Source: Cystobacter fuscus DSM 2262
GTDB taxonomy: Bacteria; Myxococcota; Myxococcia; Myxococcales; Myxococcaceae
DNA length: 64,000 nt
Direction of reading: 5' to 3'
Assembly (NCBI RefSeq): GCF_000335475.2
Contig: NZ_ANAH02000071.1
Coordinates: forward strand, 248,001 to 312,000
Part shown: in pieces, positions 1 through 8,488 of the stretch
How the letters are laid out: every line of letters starts with the position of its first letter
Position numbering within the stretch: position 1 is the stretch's first letter
Position numbers and translations under genes: made by a program
Notes under the pieces: generated by a model
Database searches by the model: none
The model's input: the letters and a program-made list of their open reading frames with translations, nothing else
Told to the model about the DNA's origin: nothing

Positions 1-725
1 CGCCCCACGAAGGGTCTCCCGCTGGGATCGGTGATGAAGGTGAAGGTGAGGACAGTGGTGTCGGCCGGCAGGGTCCTCGCGCGCTCGAGCAGCTCGGCCA
101 GCGGCAGGCCGGTCAGGTCGATGAACTCCAGTCCCCGCTGCGCCAGCAGGGGCCGCAGGTCTCGCAGCATCCGCTCCTGCTCAGCGCGCTCCCACGGGCT
201 GGCACCGTTGATGAGCGCCAGCCTCCGCGTGTCGGGCAGCAGCTGCAAGGCCAACTCCGCGGTGGCCCTCATGTCGTAATGCAGCAAGAGGCCCGCCACC
301 CGCTCTGGGCGAGGGTGCTTTTCCCAGAGCCGCTCGTCCTCGGACAGGACGATGACCGGGATGTCCGGCCACAGCTCCTGGCGCAGCTCCAGGGTCAGCT
401 GGATGGCGTCGGTGCGGAAGGTGATGAGTGCATCCGGCCGGCGCTCCCGGTACTTGGTCAGATACCAGGTACGCAGGGCTCGTGTGTGTTCAGGCCCACT
501 CGCCCAGCCCAGATCCAGGCTCTCGACGTCCAAGGTGATCGGGCCGTCCCCGGTTTCCCACAAGGAAGAGCGGAGACTGGCGACGAGCATCGCCATGGCG
601 GGCAGCGCCGTGTCCTCGGGGAGGAGCAGGAGCACGGACTTTCCAGCCGGACGAGCCTCCTGGGCCACTGCCTGGGGTGTCAGCGACAAGAGGAGGGCGA
701 TGAAGAAGACCGTGCGCCAGGACAT
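1..725 (-). CDS. Sensor protein with periplasmic binding domain (5' part only)
   Basis: An open minus-strand frame starts at ATG 725 and runs off the left edge without a stop, giving about 241 residues. It begins with a signal peptide (MSWRTVFFIALLLSLTP..., cleavage near AVAQ-E). A region resembling ABC-type substrate-binding folds follows, alternating hydrophobic strands and helices such as VLLLLPED and DALITFRTDAI. In myxobacteria this kind of domain often forms the extracytoplasmic sensor half of a hybrid histidine kinase, but the kinase part would lie outside the window, so a plain binding protein is also possible. It lies downstream of, and on the same strand as, the biosynthetic operon that ends at 1060, but 334 bases separate them, so it probably has its own promoter. 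Confidence 0.7.
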   Translation of the reverse strand, partial: MSWRTVFFIALLLSLTPQAVAQEARPAGKSVLLLLPEDTALPAMAMLVASLRSSLWETGDGPITLDVESLDLGWASGPEHTRALRTWYLTKYRERRPDALITFRTDAIQLTLELRQELWPDIPVIVLSEDERLWEKHPRPERVAGLLLHYDMRATAELALQLLPDTRRLALINGASPWERAEQERMLRDLRPLLAQRGLEFIDLTGLPLAELLERARTLPADTTVLTFTFITDPSGRPFVG

Positions 726-1059
726 GGTGGGGCTCTCCGAGTCCCACGAAGGTTATCAGGAGATAAGAGGTTCTTCGGAGAGACTCCCTCCGTGCGCTCG
801 CCTCTTGTTCTTTCGGCTCTGCCTCCGTCAGTGAGAACCTCCACCTCGCGGGCCGTCAGCACTCAAACTCCCCGTGAACATCCGCTCGCCCCTTGAGGAG
901 CAAGAGCTGTTCACGTCTGACCGTCACCCCCACGGTTGAGGTAGGCGGACACCATGCCGCTGCTGGCGACGGTGAGGTAGTCCATCCGGCCAGCAAGGCA
1001 CCATGCATGACGCCGAGAACGGCGCCAAGGAGTCGACGAAGGACAGCGCCCTCCGTCGC
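726..1059. other. Intergenic stretch without a convincing gene
   Basis: These 334 bases lie between the OsmC gene and the start of the left-edge sensor gene. The promoter of the sensor gene should lie here. A 24-codon minus-strand reading frame (about 911-985) has no convincing ribosome binding site. No strong hairpin followed by a T-run was seen. Confidence 0.5.
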
Positions 1060-1491
1060 TCAGGAGTCCGGAGCGACCACAGTGAGACGGACCGACTTCG
1101 CGACGTTTCCCGCCACTGTCCGGCCAATGGGGCAGAACTGCTCGGCTCGTTCGGAGAGGGTCCGGAGGGTTTCCTCGCTCGCGCTGGAGACGATGCGCGG
1201 GAGGAGCATGATCGCTTGGACCGAGGGCCGGGGGCCCATGTCCATCCGCAGCTCTCCTTCGAGCTCCAGACCCTCGTACGCAATCCCCGCCTTGTCGAGG
1301 ATGATTCCGAAGGTGATGAGGTAACAGCTCGCGACGGCGCTCAGGAGCAGGTTCTCGGGGGTAGCGGCTTCTCCGAGCCCTTGGAAGTCCTTCGGCAGCG
1401 TCACGCGGGTCTCGAAGCCCTCGCTTGCCTGGAGGAACCCGCTTCCACCCGTGCCGCCCTTCCAGCGTGCCTTGATGTGTGTCTGGCTCAT
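1060..1491 (-). CDS. OsmC-family protein
   Basis: 143 residues, the usual length of OsmC/Ohr-type proteins, which are thiol peroxidases acting on organic hydroperoxides. The two cysteines expected of the family are present: Cys56 in the central helix (SAVASCYLIT) and Cys120 in EQFCPIG. The start ATG overlaps the stop of the upstream cupin gene by four bases, so the two are translationally coupled. It is the last gene of the nine-gene minus-strand operon. Its role there could be protection against peroxides made by the oxygenase steps, or a tailoring reaction, which is inference. The assignment to OsmC versus Ohr subfamily is open. Confidence 0.85.
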   Translation of the reverse strand: MSQTHIKARWKGGTGGSGFLQASEGFETRVTLPKDFQGLGEAATPENLLLSAVASCYLITFGIILDKAGIAYEGLELEGELRMDMGPRPSVQAIMLLPRIVSSASEETLRTLSERAEQFCPIGRTVAGNVAKSVRLTVVAPDS

Positions 1492-1943
1492 TCGTGACCT
1501 TCCTGTGAGGGCGCCTCTTCGCGCAGGGCAATCTCGCCAAGGTTCTGCAGGAGCGGAGTATTCTCGCAGGCCACGTACTCGGCCTCATGCCGCGCGTCGG
1601 TGTTGACGTGGCGATGCCAGGCCCAGACGGGAACGTAGACGGCGTCACCGGCCTTCCACTCGACCTTCCGGTCCTCGACGAGCGTGTAGCCTTGGCCCTT
1701 CGTGATGTAGAGGATTGTCTCGTAGTTGTGCCGGTGCAGCCGTGTGGATTGCCCGGCCCGCAGGTGCCCAATCGTCAGGCTGAGGGTTCGCGATGGCAGG
1801 TCCACGATCGCCACGCCGTGGCCCCGCTCGTCCGAGAACGCGCCGTGGACCTGCGCTGTCACTCCCGCGTGGTGCAACCGTTCGGGCACTCGAGCGCGGA
1901 GCACCGCCCGCGTTTGAGCGAAATCCTTCGAGCTAAAATGCAC
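1488..1943 (-). CDS. Cupin-domain protein
   Basis: 151 residues with one cupin barrel. Metal-ligand pattern: His70, His72 and Glu75 in the first motif (LHRHNYETILYITKGQG), then His110/His112 in the second (VPVWAWHRHVN). The start is a GTG at 1943, inside the 3' end of the diiron-oxygenase gene, an 11-base overlap. Such small cupins act as dioxygenases, isomerases or metabolite-binding proteins, and the sequence does not decide which. Its place in the 3-amino-4-hydroxybenzoate operon makes a tailoring or ring-modifying role plausible (inference). Confidence 0.8.
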   Translation of the reverse strand: MHFSSKDFAQTRAVLRARVPERLHHAGVTAQVHGAFSDERGHGVAIVDLPSRTLSLTIGHLRAGQSTRLHRHNYETILYITKGQGYTLVEDRKVEWKAGDAVYVPVWAWHRHVNTDARHEAEYVACENTPLLQNLGEIALREEAPSQEGHE

Positions 1944-2658
1944 CGGAAGCCCTCCTCGAAGCGCCAGCGGATTGCTCCTCGGACGCGGAGAGGGCCGCGA
2001 AGAACGCGCGGCGCGCCTCGATGATCTCCTCCGCGGCCGCGCGCAGCACGTCCCGCTTGCCGGGCCGCTCGGCGAGCTCCCGCTCGATGATGTGCTTCAT
2101 CGTCAGTGCATGGTCATCATCACCCTCGATGTGCATGGGAAAGAAGGTGAGGTCCCGTTCCGGGAAACCAGCACTCAGAAGGCCGGTGAGGATTTGCTGG
2201 TAGACGTGCGGGACGATGGCCTCCGCGCCGAGGCAGAGCGCGCCGAGTCCGACCAGGGGATCGGAGTCCGAACAGAGCCGCAACATGTTCCTCACCAGGG
2301 CCGTTGTCTCCGCGAGCGGCGGCTGGATCGAGGGCTCCAATCCGAAGGCGTCCAGCATCCGCCGGTAGATTTGCGAGTGGGGCACCTCGCCCATGCCGCC
2401 GAGCCCCATTTCCTCGAAGAGGTTCTCCGTCAGGGCGAAGCGGTCGGTCTCGCTGGTCAGGTTCGCCAGCAAGGCGCAGAGGTACCGCGTGAAGTGGCGG
2501 GAGTAGTGGTACTGCTGCACGAGGAATCTCTCGAGCACGCCGCGGGCCGCGATTCCTTGGCGGCAGCGGATGAGGAACTCGGTGGCATCGAGCCGCTCCA
2601 GGGATTCCCTCGGGAGCAGGCCGTTCCAGCGGGCCGACAGCTGAGTAGCAGGGGTCAT
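1933..2658 (-). CDS. Heme-oxygenase-like diiron oxygenase (HDO) family protein
   Basis: 241 residues, all-helical by appearance, resembling the iron-containing redox enzyme / TenA-PqqC-like group. Candidate metal ligands occur in the spacing expected of heme-oxygenase-like diiron oxidases: Glu82/83 in NLFEEMGLG, His94 in PHSQIYRR, Glu146 in GAEAIVPHVY, and His176 with Asp180-182 and His183 in FFPMHIEGDDDHAL. Members of this superfamily N-oxygenate amines or cleave C-C bonds in natural-product pathways. Since this operon should make an aminophenol, N-oxidation or another oxidation of that scaffold is an attractive but unproven role. It lies 27 bases downstream of the AMP-ligase gene. Confidence 0.7.
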   Translation of the reverse strand: MTPATQLSARWNGLLPRESLERLDATEFLIRCRQGIAARGVLERFLVQQYHYSRHFTRYLCALLANLTSETDRFALTENLFEEMGLGGMGEVPHSQIYRRMLDAFGLEPSIQPPLAETTALVRNMLRLCSDSDPLVGLGALCLGAEAIVPHVYQQILTGLLSAGFPERDLTFFPMHIEGDDDHALTMKHIIERELAERPGKRDVLRAAAEEIIEARRAFFAALSASEEQSAGASRRASGAF

Positions 2659-2685
2659 TGCAGGATTCCTTTTCTTGTTTCAGGC

Positions 2686-4353
2686 TCAGGCCGCCGATTG
2701 CCGCGTGGGCCGGAGTTCATTCATTCGCAGAATCCGCTTCAGGACCTTGCCCGTGGTCCCCAGGGGGATGGCGTCCGCACCGACGGCCAGGACGCCTCCC
2801 AGCGTGGGCAGGCCCGCGCTCGCGAGCTCCTGGTTGAAACGGCCAGCCAGCTCCGACGTGTCATGGCCCGAGAGGTCCGAGTCCGGCCGTATCCGCACGT
2901 AGGCCACCGCGCGGACGGCACCCGTGGCCCCGTCTTCCTGGCCGAACACCGCGCAGTCCGCGATCGCCGGGAAGCGGCTCAGCAGGAACTCCTCGGTCTG
3001 CAGGCCATAGACCGGTCCGCTGGGCGTGAGGATCACGTCCGGAGTGCGATCCACGTGGAAGATACGGCCCTCCTCGTCGCGGTAGGCCAGGTCTCCGGTG
3101 AGGAAGTAGCCCGAGAGACGGGACCGGTACGTGAGCTGGCTGTTGTTCCAATACCCCGTTGTCACCGAAGGTGCTTTCACCCCGAGTCGCCCGACCTGGA
3201 ATGGCGGAAGCTTGTCCCCCTCTTCGGAGAGGATCTGCGCATCCACCCATTCGAGCGGCCGCCCGACGCACCGGTTGTAGTGATTGGTCTTGAGCGTGTG
3301 GACGTGGCGGAACAGCGAGAACCCCATCTCGGAGGAGCCCATGCCGTCGATGAACACCGAACCGGGCTGCCGCTGGCCGTTCTGCTCATGGAAACCATGG
3401 CGGATGAGCGCCCGGATATGGCTCTCATGGGCCGCGTCGCCGCCATTGAACCAGAGGTTCACCGAGGAAAGATCGAAGGCGTCCATGTCGCACTCGGTCA
3501 TCTCGACGTAGGTCTGCGGGAAGGAGACGACCATGCTGGGCTTGAACGTATCGATCTGCCGCAGCACCGCGCGTCCCGAGTGATCCGAGGCGATGTAGAC
3601 CGGTGTCCCGCTCAGCAGCGCGAGCATGAGGTAGGCGATGGCGCAGTTATGGGAGTGGGGGAGCGATGACAGGATGCGCTCACCTCCGGTGACCCTGGGG
3701 ACTCCCAGGCGGTAGCGCACCCCATGGAAGAAGCGCTCGTGCTGGAGCAGCACGGCCTTGGGAATGCCGGTCGTTCCCGAGGAGTGCGCGATCATGATCG
3801 GGTCATCGGCGGAGAACTCGTGCCGCCGGTAGGTGGGCAGGGATGCCTCCTGGGTTCCACGGATATCGGCCTCGGTCACGATGAACCCGGTCACGCTTTC
3901 CTGGACGAGGGGACGCAGGGCCTGGATGTGGGACGCATCCGTGAAGACGCCGGCCACGCCGACATTGCGCGCATGCACCGCGGCGATCCGGGGCTCCATG
4001 TTGCCGTTGGTGAGGACGCCGATCGCGCCCAGGTGCGTGAGCGCGAGGTAGTGGATGAGGTACTCCACCCCGTCGTCGAGGTAGACGAAGACGGGATCCG
4101 CGGTGCGTACCCCCAGCTTCTTGTAGAGCCGGGCGTAGAGGTGCGCGAGGCGGGCAAGCTGCTCGAGGCTGAGTTGCTGGAACTTCTCTCCCGTGAACGT
4201 CTTCAGCTCGCGCTCGAGATGGAGAATGGGCACTCGCGGGTCCGGGCTCACCTTCAGAGCCCAATCCAGGAAGTTGCCGGCGCCCAGCACCGGGTCCTTC
4301 GCGAGTTGGAGGCGGAGCTCGTCGGCGACGAGCGTGGATGGCATTGCGGTCAT
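2686..4353 (-). CDS. AMP-forming acyl-CoA synthetase / adenylate ligase
   Basis: 555 residues of the ANL (acyl-CoA synthetase / NRPS adenylation) superfamily. The phosphate-binding loop is at residues 188-200 (IAHSSGTTGIPKA), the aspartate motif at about 424-440 (TGDLAYRDEEGRIFHVDR), and the C-terminal catalytic lysine near residue 538 in GTTGKVLKRIL. It should activate a carboxylic acid as an acyl-AMP and probably a CoA thioester. It sits 23 bases downstream of a PaaK-like ligase, so the operon has two distinct acyl-activating enzymes, as expected if one aromatic acid is joined to a second acid unit. The substrate cannot be read from the sequence. A second in-frame ATG at 4344 is an alternative start. 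Confidence 0.85.
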   Translation of the reverse strand: MTAMPSTLVADELRLQLAKDPVLGAGNFLDWALKVSPDPRVPILHLERELKTFTGEKFQQLSLEQLARLAHLYARLYKKLGVRTADPVFVYLDDGVEYLIHYLALTHLGAIGVLTNGNMEPRIAAVHARNVGVAGVFTDASHIQALRPLVQESVTGFIVTEADIRGTQEASLPTYRRHEFSADDPIMIAHSSGTTGIPKAVLLQHERFFHGVRYRLGVPRVTGGERILSSLPHSHNCAIAYLMLALLSGTPVYIASDHSGRAVLRQIDTFKPSMVVSFPQTYVEMTECDMDAFDLSSVNLWFNGGDAAHESHIRALIRHGFHEQNGQRQPGSVFIDGMGSSEMGFSLFRHVHTLKTNHYNRCVGRPLEWVDAQILSEEGDKLPPFQVGRLGVKAPSVTTGYWNNSQLTYRSRLSGYFLTGDLAYRDEEGRIFHVDRTPDVILTPSGPVYGLQTEEFLLSRFPAIADCAVFGQEDGATGAVRAVAYVRIRPDSDLSGHDTSELAGRFNQELASAGLPTLGGVLAVGADAIPLGTTGKVLKRILRMNELRPTRQSAA

Positions 4354-4376
4354 GGGTGATGGCTCTTTTCTACGGG

Positions 4377-5648
4377 TCAGGTGTAATCCAGTGACTTCCA
4401 GTCTTCGTTTTCGCCGAAGAGAAAACGGGGCTTCTGCATCGGGACCTCTCGTGAGAGCAGCGCTTCCGGAACGAAGTACTCCGCCGGGACGGCGGCGACC
4501 CTCACGCGGACTCCGGGGACAGTGGCTTCAATGGCTTGCAGGATGCGCCTGCACGCCGCGTCTTCGTTCCGCGTCTCCACGTGGATCTGGGCTTCCAGCG
4601 CACCGTCCCGGACGCGGGCTCGCCAGAACCACAAGCCTGTCTCCGCGGCGTTCGCATAGACGGCCTCTTCCAGCTCCAGGGCGGAGAATGCCCGGGTGCC
4701 AGCGTTCATCACGCCCGTCTTCCGTCCCAAGACGCGAATGGTTGGCAGCGTGCGGCCGCACTCACACGGTGCATGCGAGATCTCGACCACATCCTCCAGA
4801 TCGTAGCGGATGAGGGGCATGGCCTCGCGGAACAGGGGCGTGACGACGAGGCTTCCCGCCCCTTCCTCACGGAAATCACCCGTCTGGGTATCGTGCACCT
4901 CGAAGTAGAGCCGGTCGCTCCAGAGGTGGAGCCGCCCCTGCTCGCACTCTCCCGCCAGGCTACCGGTCTCGGTCGAGCCGTAATCGATGAGGACGCGTTT
5001 TCCACCCCAGAGTGCCTCGATGTGGGCGCGCTTCGCGGCACTCAGGGGCTCTCCGGCGGCCAGGAAGGTTCGCAACCGGGGAAAATCTCGCGTGGGGGCC
5101 CGTCCCGCCCTTCGCGCGGCATAGGCCCAGAGAAGCGCTTCGGTAGGCATGCACCAGGCGACCGTCACCGGCAGGTCGTGCAGCAGCCGAAGCACCCGGG
5201 AGTAGGGCATGTTGGCCGAGCGATTGTCCGCGGGAACGATGGTGGCGCCCACGGAGCGGGCCGCGCCATGCATCTGGTGGGCGGTCGTCACCAGCGCATA
5301 GGGCGTCTTGATCAGCACCATGTCTTCCCGGCAAAGCCTCACGCCATTGCGCAGAAAGCGCGAGAGGATGTCTTCCCAATCGCTCTCGGTGATATACGAG
5401 GAGATGGGATGTCCGCTTGTTCCCGAGGACTCGTGGTAGGTGCTGAGCTGGCTTTGCGGGACAGCGAGAAGCCCGAAGGGGTAGGCCGCCCGCAGATCCT
5501 CCTTCCGCGTCAGTGGCAACCGCTCCCAGCTCCGCCGATCGAGCTTCTCCGCCCTTGGCAACCGGCCTTCGTAGTAGGGAGCGGACCGGGCGCGCAGAAG
5601 GGCCTCTTCCAGTTGCTGCCGGGGAAATGCATGCACCGGTGAGTTCAT
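4377..5648 (-). CDS. Phenylacetate-CoA ligase (PaaK)-like adenylate-forming enzyme
   Basis: 423 residues, the size of the PaaK branch of AMP-forming ligases and shorter than ordinary acyl-CoA synthetases. The nucleotide loop is at residues 71-82 (YHESSGTSGHPI), followed by DYGSTETGS, RYDLEDVVE and a CECGR motif typical of PaaK-like enzymes. PaaK relatives activate aromatic acids, so 3-amino-4-hydroxybenzoate, the predicted product of the upstream genes, is a natural candidate substrate (inference). The ATG overlaps the stop of the amidohydrolase gene by four bases, so expression is coupled. Confidence 0.85.
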   Translation of the reverse strand: MNSPVHAFPRQQLEEALLRARSAPYYEGRLPRAEKLDRRSWERLPLTRKEDLRAAYPFGLLAVPQSQLSTYHESSGTSGHPISSYITESDWEDILSRFLRNGVRLCREDMVLIKTPYALVTTAHQMHGAARSVGATIVPADNRSANMPYSRVLRLLHDLPVTVAWCMPTEALLWAYAARRAGRAPTRDFPRLRTFLAAGEPLSAAKRAHIEALWGGKRVLIDYGSTETGSLAGECEQGRLHLWSDRLYFEVHDTQTGDFREEGAGSLVVTPLFREAMPLIRYDLEDVVEISHAPCECGRTLPTIRVLGRKTGVMNAGTRAFSALELEEAVYANAAETGLWFWRARVRDGALEAQIHVETRNEDAACRRILQAIEATVPGVRVRVAAVPAEYFVPEALLSREVPMQKPRFLFGENEDWKSLDYT

Positions 5649-6430
5649 GAGCTGGCTCTCGCGAGGAGACGCCGGATGTTGCCGCCGGTGATTGCCTCCA
5701 TGTCCGCGTCGCTCAGGGTGAGCTCCCGGACCTTGCAGAGTTCCGCCGCCGCGCTCTGCAGGGGGTACTCGGACCCGTACAGGAGCCGGGAGGCACCGAG
5801 CACGTCGGCCGCGTACTGAATCACGTGCTTGAAGGCCCCCGAGGTCTCGAAATAAAGGTTCGGGTACCCGGCAATCGCGTCGACCCCGTCGTAGTCGAGT
5901 TCGCCGATTCCGCCATGGCCCAGGATCAACCGGAGCCCGGTGTACCGCTCCGCCAGGCGCACCAGGTCCGTGACCCGGAATCCGTCACGGTCCAGGCAAT
6001 GCAGATACACGGGATGCCCATGCTCTCGAGCCACATCCAGGTAGGCCGAGGTCCTCGGGGAATCGAGCGGCACCCCGTGAACCGCGGGCCCCAGTTTCAG
6101 GCCCGCGAAGCGTGGTCCGAGTTCCCGGTACTCCTTCGGGTCCAGCCAGGGATTGGCGAAGTAGAAAGGCACGAGCCGGCCCCCGGAATGCTCGCAGAGC
6201 GAGAGGACCGCGCGGTTGTCACACGTCAATCCCTGCGTCTCCGCTTGCGTCGGCTGTCTCAGGATCTGCCGGGAGAGCTGCCGGGGCGTCAGCAATCCTC
6301 CTCCCACGACGATGCAGCGCTCGACATCAAGCCGATCCATCGTGGTGAGGAGCCGCTCGAAAGCTTCCTGCGTCGCCAACAGGTGGGCGTGGCTATCGAC
6401 GAATGCTGGCAAGGGCCACCTCCCGTTCAC
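5645..6430 (-). CDS. Amidohydrolase-superfamily protein (candidate benzoxazole-forming cyclase)
   Basis: 261 residues with the TIM-barrel metal-hydrolase pattern: His14 and His16 (DSHAHL), Lys112 in GLKLGP, His144 (YLHCLD) and His172 (LGHGG). The last-strand acid, normally Asp, is Glu221 here (YGSEYP). The gene starts at GTG 6430, 38 bases inside the end of the ADH-synthase gene, and overlaps the PaaK-like gene by four bases. In the known benzoxazole pathways (nataxazole, closoxazole) an amidohydrolase-superfamily enzyme acts with an acyl-activating ligase to close the ring on 3-amino-4-hydroxybenzoate-type units. That precedent and the context suggest the same here. An ordinary decarboxylase or hydrolase of the amidohydrolase-2 family cannot be excluded. 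Confidence 0.75.
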   Translation of the reverse strand: MNGRWPLPAFVDSHAHLLATQEAFERLLTTMDRLDVERCIVVGGGLLTPRQLSRQILRQPTQAETQGLTCDNRAVLSLCEHSGGRLVPFYFANPWLDPKEYRELGPRFAGLKLGPAVHGVPLDSPRTSAYLDVAREHGHPVYLHCLDRDGFRVTDLVRLAERYTGLRLILGHGGIGELDYDGVDAIAGYPNLYFETSGAFKHVIQYAADVLGASRLLYGSEYPLQSAAAELCKVRELTLSDADMEAITGGNIRRLLARASS

Positions 6431-7199
6431 CGCGCGCGGGCTCGCCGTGGACGAGCTTCGAGAGGCGCTCCAAGAGCAACGCCGGACTCTTCTTCACGAA
6501 GATGTTGCGTCCAATGCAGACCCCCCGCGCTCCCGCCCGGAGCGCATTCGAGACGTGCTCCAGCAGGGGCTCGTCGCCCGTCAGCTCGCCCCCGGCGACG
6601 AAGACCAGGGCGTCGCCCTGCACGTCCTCGAGCGCTTCGCGGAGCAGTTCCGGCCGCTCACTCATCCCAATCTTGAGCGCATCCGTGCCCAGCTCCACGG
6701 CGGTGCGCATCAGCTGCTTGATCCGGTGCAAGCGCTGCGGCTCCTCGCCCACTTTGTCGTAGATCATGGTCAGGACGGGCAGTCCGTAGCGGGCGGCTCC
6801 ATCCACCACTTGTCCCAGCATCTTCCAGTTCGCCCGGTCATTCCGTCCGTTGAAGTTGACCTGGAGCGACACCGCGTCGGCCCCGAGCAGCAGGGCCGTC
6901 TCGATGCTCGTCAGCCATTCCTTGTCATCGACCGAGTCGGAGAGGCTGCTCATCCCGTTCAGGTGCAGGATGACACCCTTGCGGTCCAGGGCGCCCTGGT
7001 CCGCCAGACGCGAGAGGATTCCCTTGTGTGCGACGACCGCATCGACGCCGGGATGGCCGATCCAGCGTGCGATGCGGGCCGTGGACTCGATTCCCGTCAG
7101 GGGACCCACGGTGAGCCCATGATCGATGGGGACGATCACTGCCCGCTGGCTGCTCGCGCCCAGGATCTTCCCGAGCCGTACCTTCTTCGCCGTGTTCAT
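6393..7199 (-). CDS. griI: 2-amino-3,7-dideoxy-hept-6-ulosonate synthase-like aldolase (GriI/AroA' type)
   Basis: 268 residues from ATG 7199. A TTG at 7217 overlapping the upstream stop is an alternative start. The protein is a class I aldolase of the DeoC/FbaB-like group. It has IVPIDHGL near the N-terminus, barrel strands ending in VSLQVNFNG and VLTMIYDK, the segment DALKIGM where the Schiff-base lysine of the family is expected, and the phosphate-site region ARGVCIGRNIF. The family joins L-aspartate semialdehyde to a sugar-phosphate-derived unit. In Streptomyces griseus GriI this is the first committed step to 3-amino-4-hydroxybenzoate. Direct coupling to a GriH-type gene favours that role over the archaeal shikimate route, since bacteria make shikimate with AroF/AroB. 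Confidence 0.85.
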   Translation of the reverse strand: MNTAKKVRLGKILGASSQRAVIVPIDHGLTVGPLTGIESTARIARWIGHPGVDAVVAHKGILSRLADQGALDRKGVILHLNGMSSLSDSVDDKEWLTSIETALLLGADAVSLQVNFNGRNDRANWKMLGQVVDGAARYGLPVLTMIYDKVGEEPQRLHRIKQLMRTAVELGTDALKIGMSERPELLREALEDVQGDALVFVAGGELTGDEPLLEHVSNALRAGARGVCIGRNIFVKKSPALLLERLSKLVHGEPARGEREVALASIRR

Positions 7200-7213
7200 C
7201 TCGGGGACCTTTT

Positions 7214-8488
7214 TCAACTTTCCTTGATGTTCTCGTCGATCTTGATTCCGACGTGGCGGCCCGGCGCCGCCTTGTGGGCCAGGATCCGATCGCCCGGCCG
7301 CAGCTCGGTGATGTTGAGAGGCTTTGCCTCGGGCGAGAAGACACGCACGTGCCAGTCGTCCTGGAGAATCACGTTGATCGTCTCTCCCGAGGCGAAGCGA
7401 GCCTCGATGAGCCGCAGCGGCCGCAGTTCGGTCTTCATCCGGCCAACAGGCGCTTGCCGGGTGCTACCGTCGGAGGCAACCACCATCACGGCCGAACCCG
7501 CGTTGAGTTCGCTCATGTAATGGGTCCGATTCGCGGCGTTGTAGACGTAGCTGTGCACACCTCCCGCGTTGACGCGGAACGGACGCTTCTCCATGTAGGG
7601 CAGGAAGAACACCTCTGGGCAGCACAGCACCCCTCCCTGCGAGGTGGAGCCCACGATCATCCCCTCGGTCGGCTCGAACAGCGTCGCCAGATCGATGCAG
7701 CTCCGGAAGCCCATGCCGACCGGCTCGGACTTCGTGACCGTGGCCGGTTCGAGCGCGACGTGCTCCTGGCCACGCTCGGCGAGCCTGCGCGCGAAGCCTT
7801 CCAGCAACTCATGCTCGACTGGCGAGAACATCACGCCATCTGCTCCCACCTCCATGACGCCCAGGGTGACGATGGCGTCGTCGACGTCGGTGGGGTTCGC
7901 GATCTCCTTGATGAGGGTGGTGCCGGTGGCTTGCAGGGAGGCGATCACCAGCTCCAGAGGGATGTTCGTCGGGTCGCGGAAGCAGATCATCAGGAACGGA
8001 TGGCGGAAGCCCTGCTGGATGGACCGGTGCAGGGACTCGCCGTCGTCGACGTACTGGTAGAGGCAGGTGGACAGGCCCGCCTCACCCGCGCGGGCCAGGA
8101 GGTCCTGATCCGCCGACACCGCGATCAGCGGGGACTGGGCCCGCTGGAGGACCTCCTGGTGCGTGCCCGCCGCGAGCAACGCCTCCAACTCCCCCAGGGA
8201 CTCCAGACGAACCGCGACCTTCAGCCCTCCAGGAACCGCTGGCAGGAGGGCCTCGAGGTTCCGCGGATACAGCAGGACGCCCGTGTAGTGGAAGCGCCCC
8301 AGCCGCAGGAACAGGCCCTGATGGTCCTGCGGCGCCGAGAAGTCTTTCGTGTCGAACCAGAGCTGGGTCTGGTTCTGCTTCCCGGCTGTCGTGTTTCCGG
8401 TCATCGCCTCGAGGCGGATGGGCTTGCGGAGCACGGCCAGTTCCTCTGGCCGGGTGCTGGAGTATCCGTTCGTCAGTTCGTGTGTCAT
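7214..8488 (-). CDS. griH: 3-dehydroquinate synthase II family, 3-amino-4-hydroxybenzoate synthase (GriH type)
   Basis: 424 residues, in the size range of the DHQ synthase II family. Diagnostic segments are GMIVGSTSQGGVL, a PYMEKRPFRVNAGGVHSYVY block, and a C-terminal beta-rich tail (VILQDDWHVRVFSPE...GDRILAH). The family includes archaeal AroB' and bacterial GriH. The bacterial enzyme converts the seven-carbon amino-ketose phosphate made by GriI into 3-amino-4-hydroxybenzoic acid. The start ATG 8488 overlaps the aspartate-kinase stop by four bases and has a GGAAG ribosome site. Pairing with the GriI-type gene is the strongest evidence for a 3-amino-4-hydroxybenzoate pathway. Confidence 0.88.
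   Translation of the reverse strand: MTHELTNGYSSTRPEELAVLRKPIRLEAMTGNTTAGKQNQTQLWFDTKDFSAPQDHQGLFLRLGRFHYTGVLLYPRNLEALLPAVPGGLKVAVRLESLGELEALLAAGTHQEVLQRAQSPLIAVSADQDLLARAGEAGLSTCLYQYVDDGESLHRSIQQGFRHPFLMICFRDPTNIPLELVIASLQATGTTLIKEIANPTDVDDAIVTLGVMEVGADGVMFSPVEHELLEGFARRLAERGQEHVALEPATVTKSEPVGMGFRSCIDLATLFEPTEGMIVGSTSQGGVLCCPEVFFLPYMEKRPFRVNAGGVHSYVYNAANRTHYMSELNAGSAVMVVASDGSTRQAPVGRMKTELRPLRLIEARFASGETINVILQDDWHVRVFSPEAKPLNITELRPGDRILAHKAAPGRHVGIKIDENIKES

Noticed and set aside
911..985. Minus-strand 24-codon ORF after the OsmC gene that could be a precursor peptide
   Set aside because: No ribosome binding site, no processing enzyme nearby, and the frame is a chance extension in high-GC DNA.
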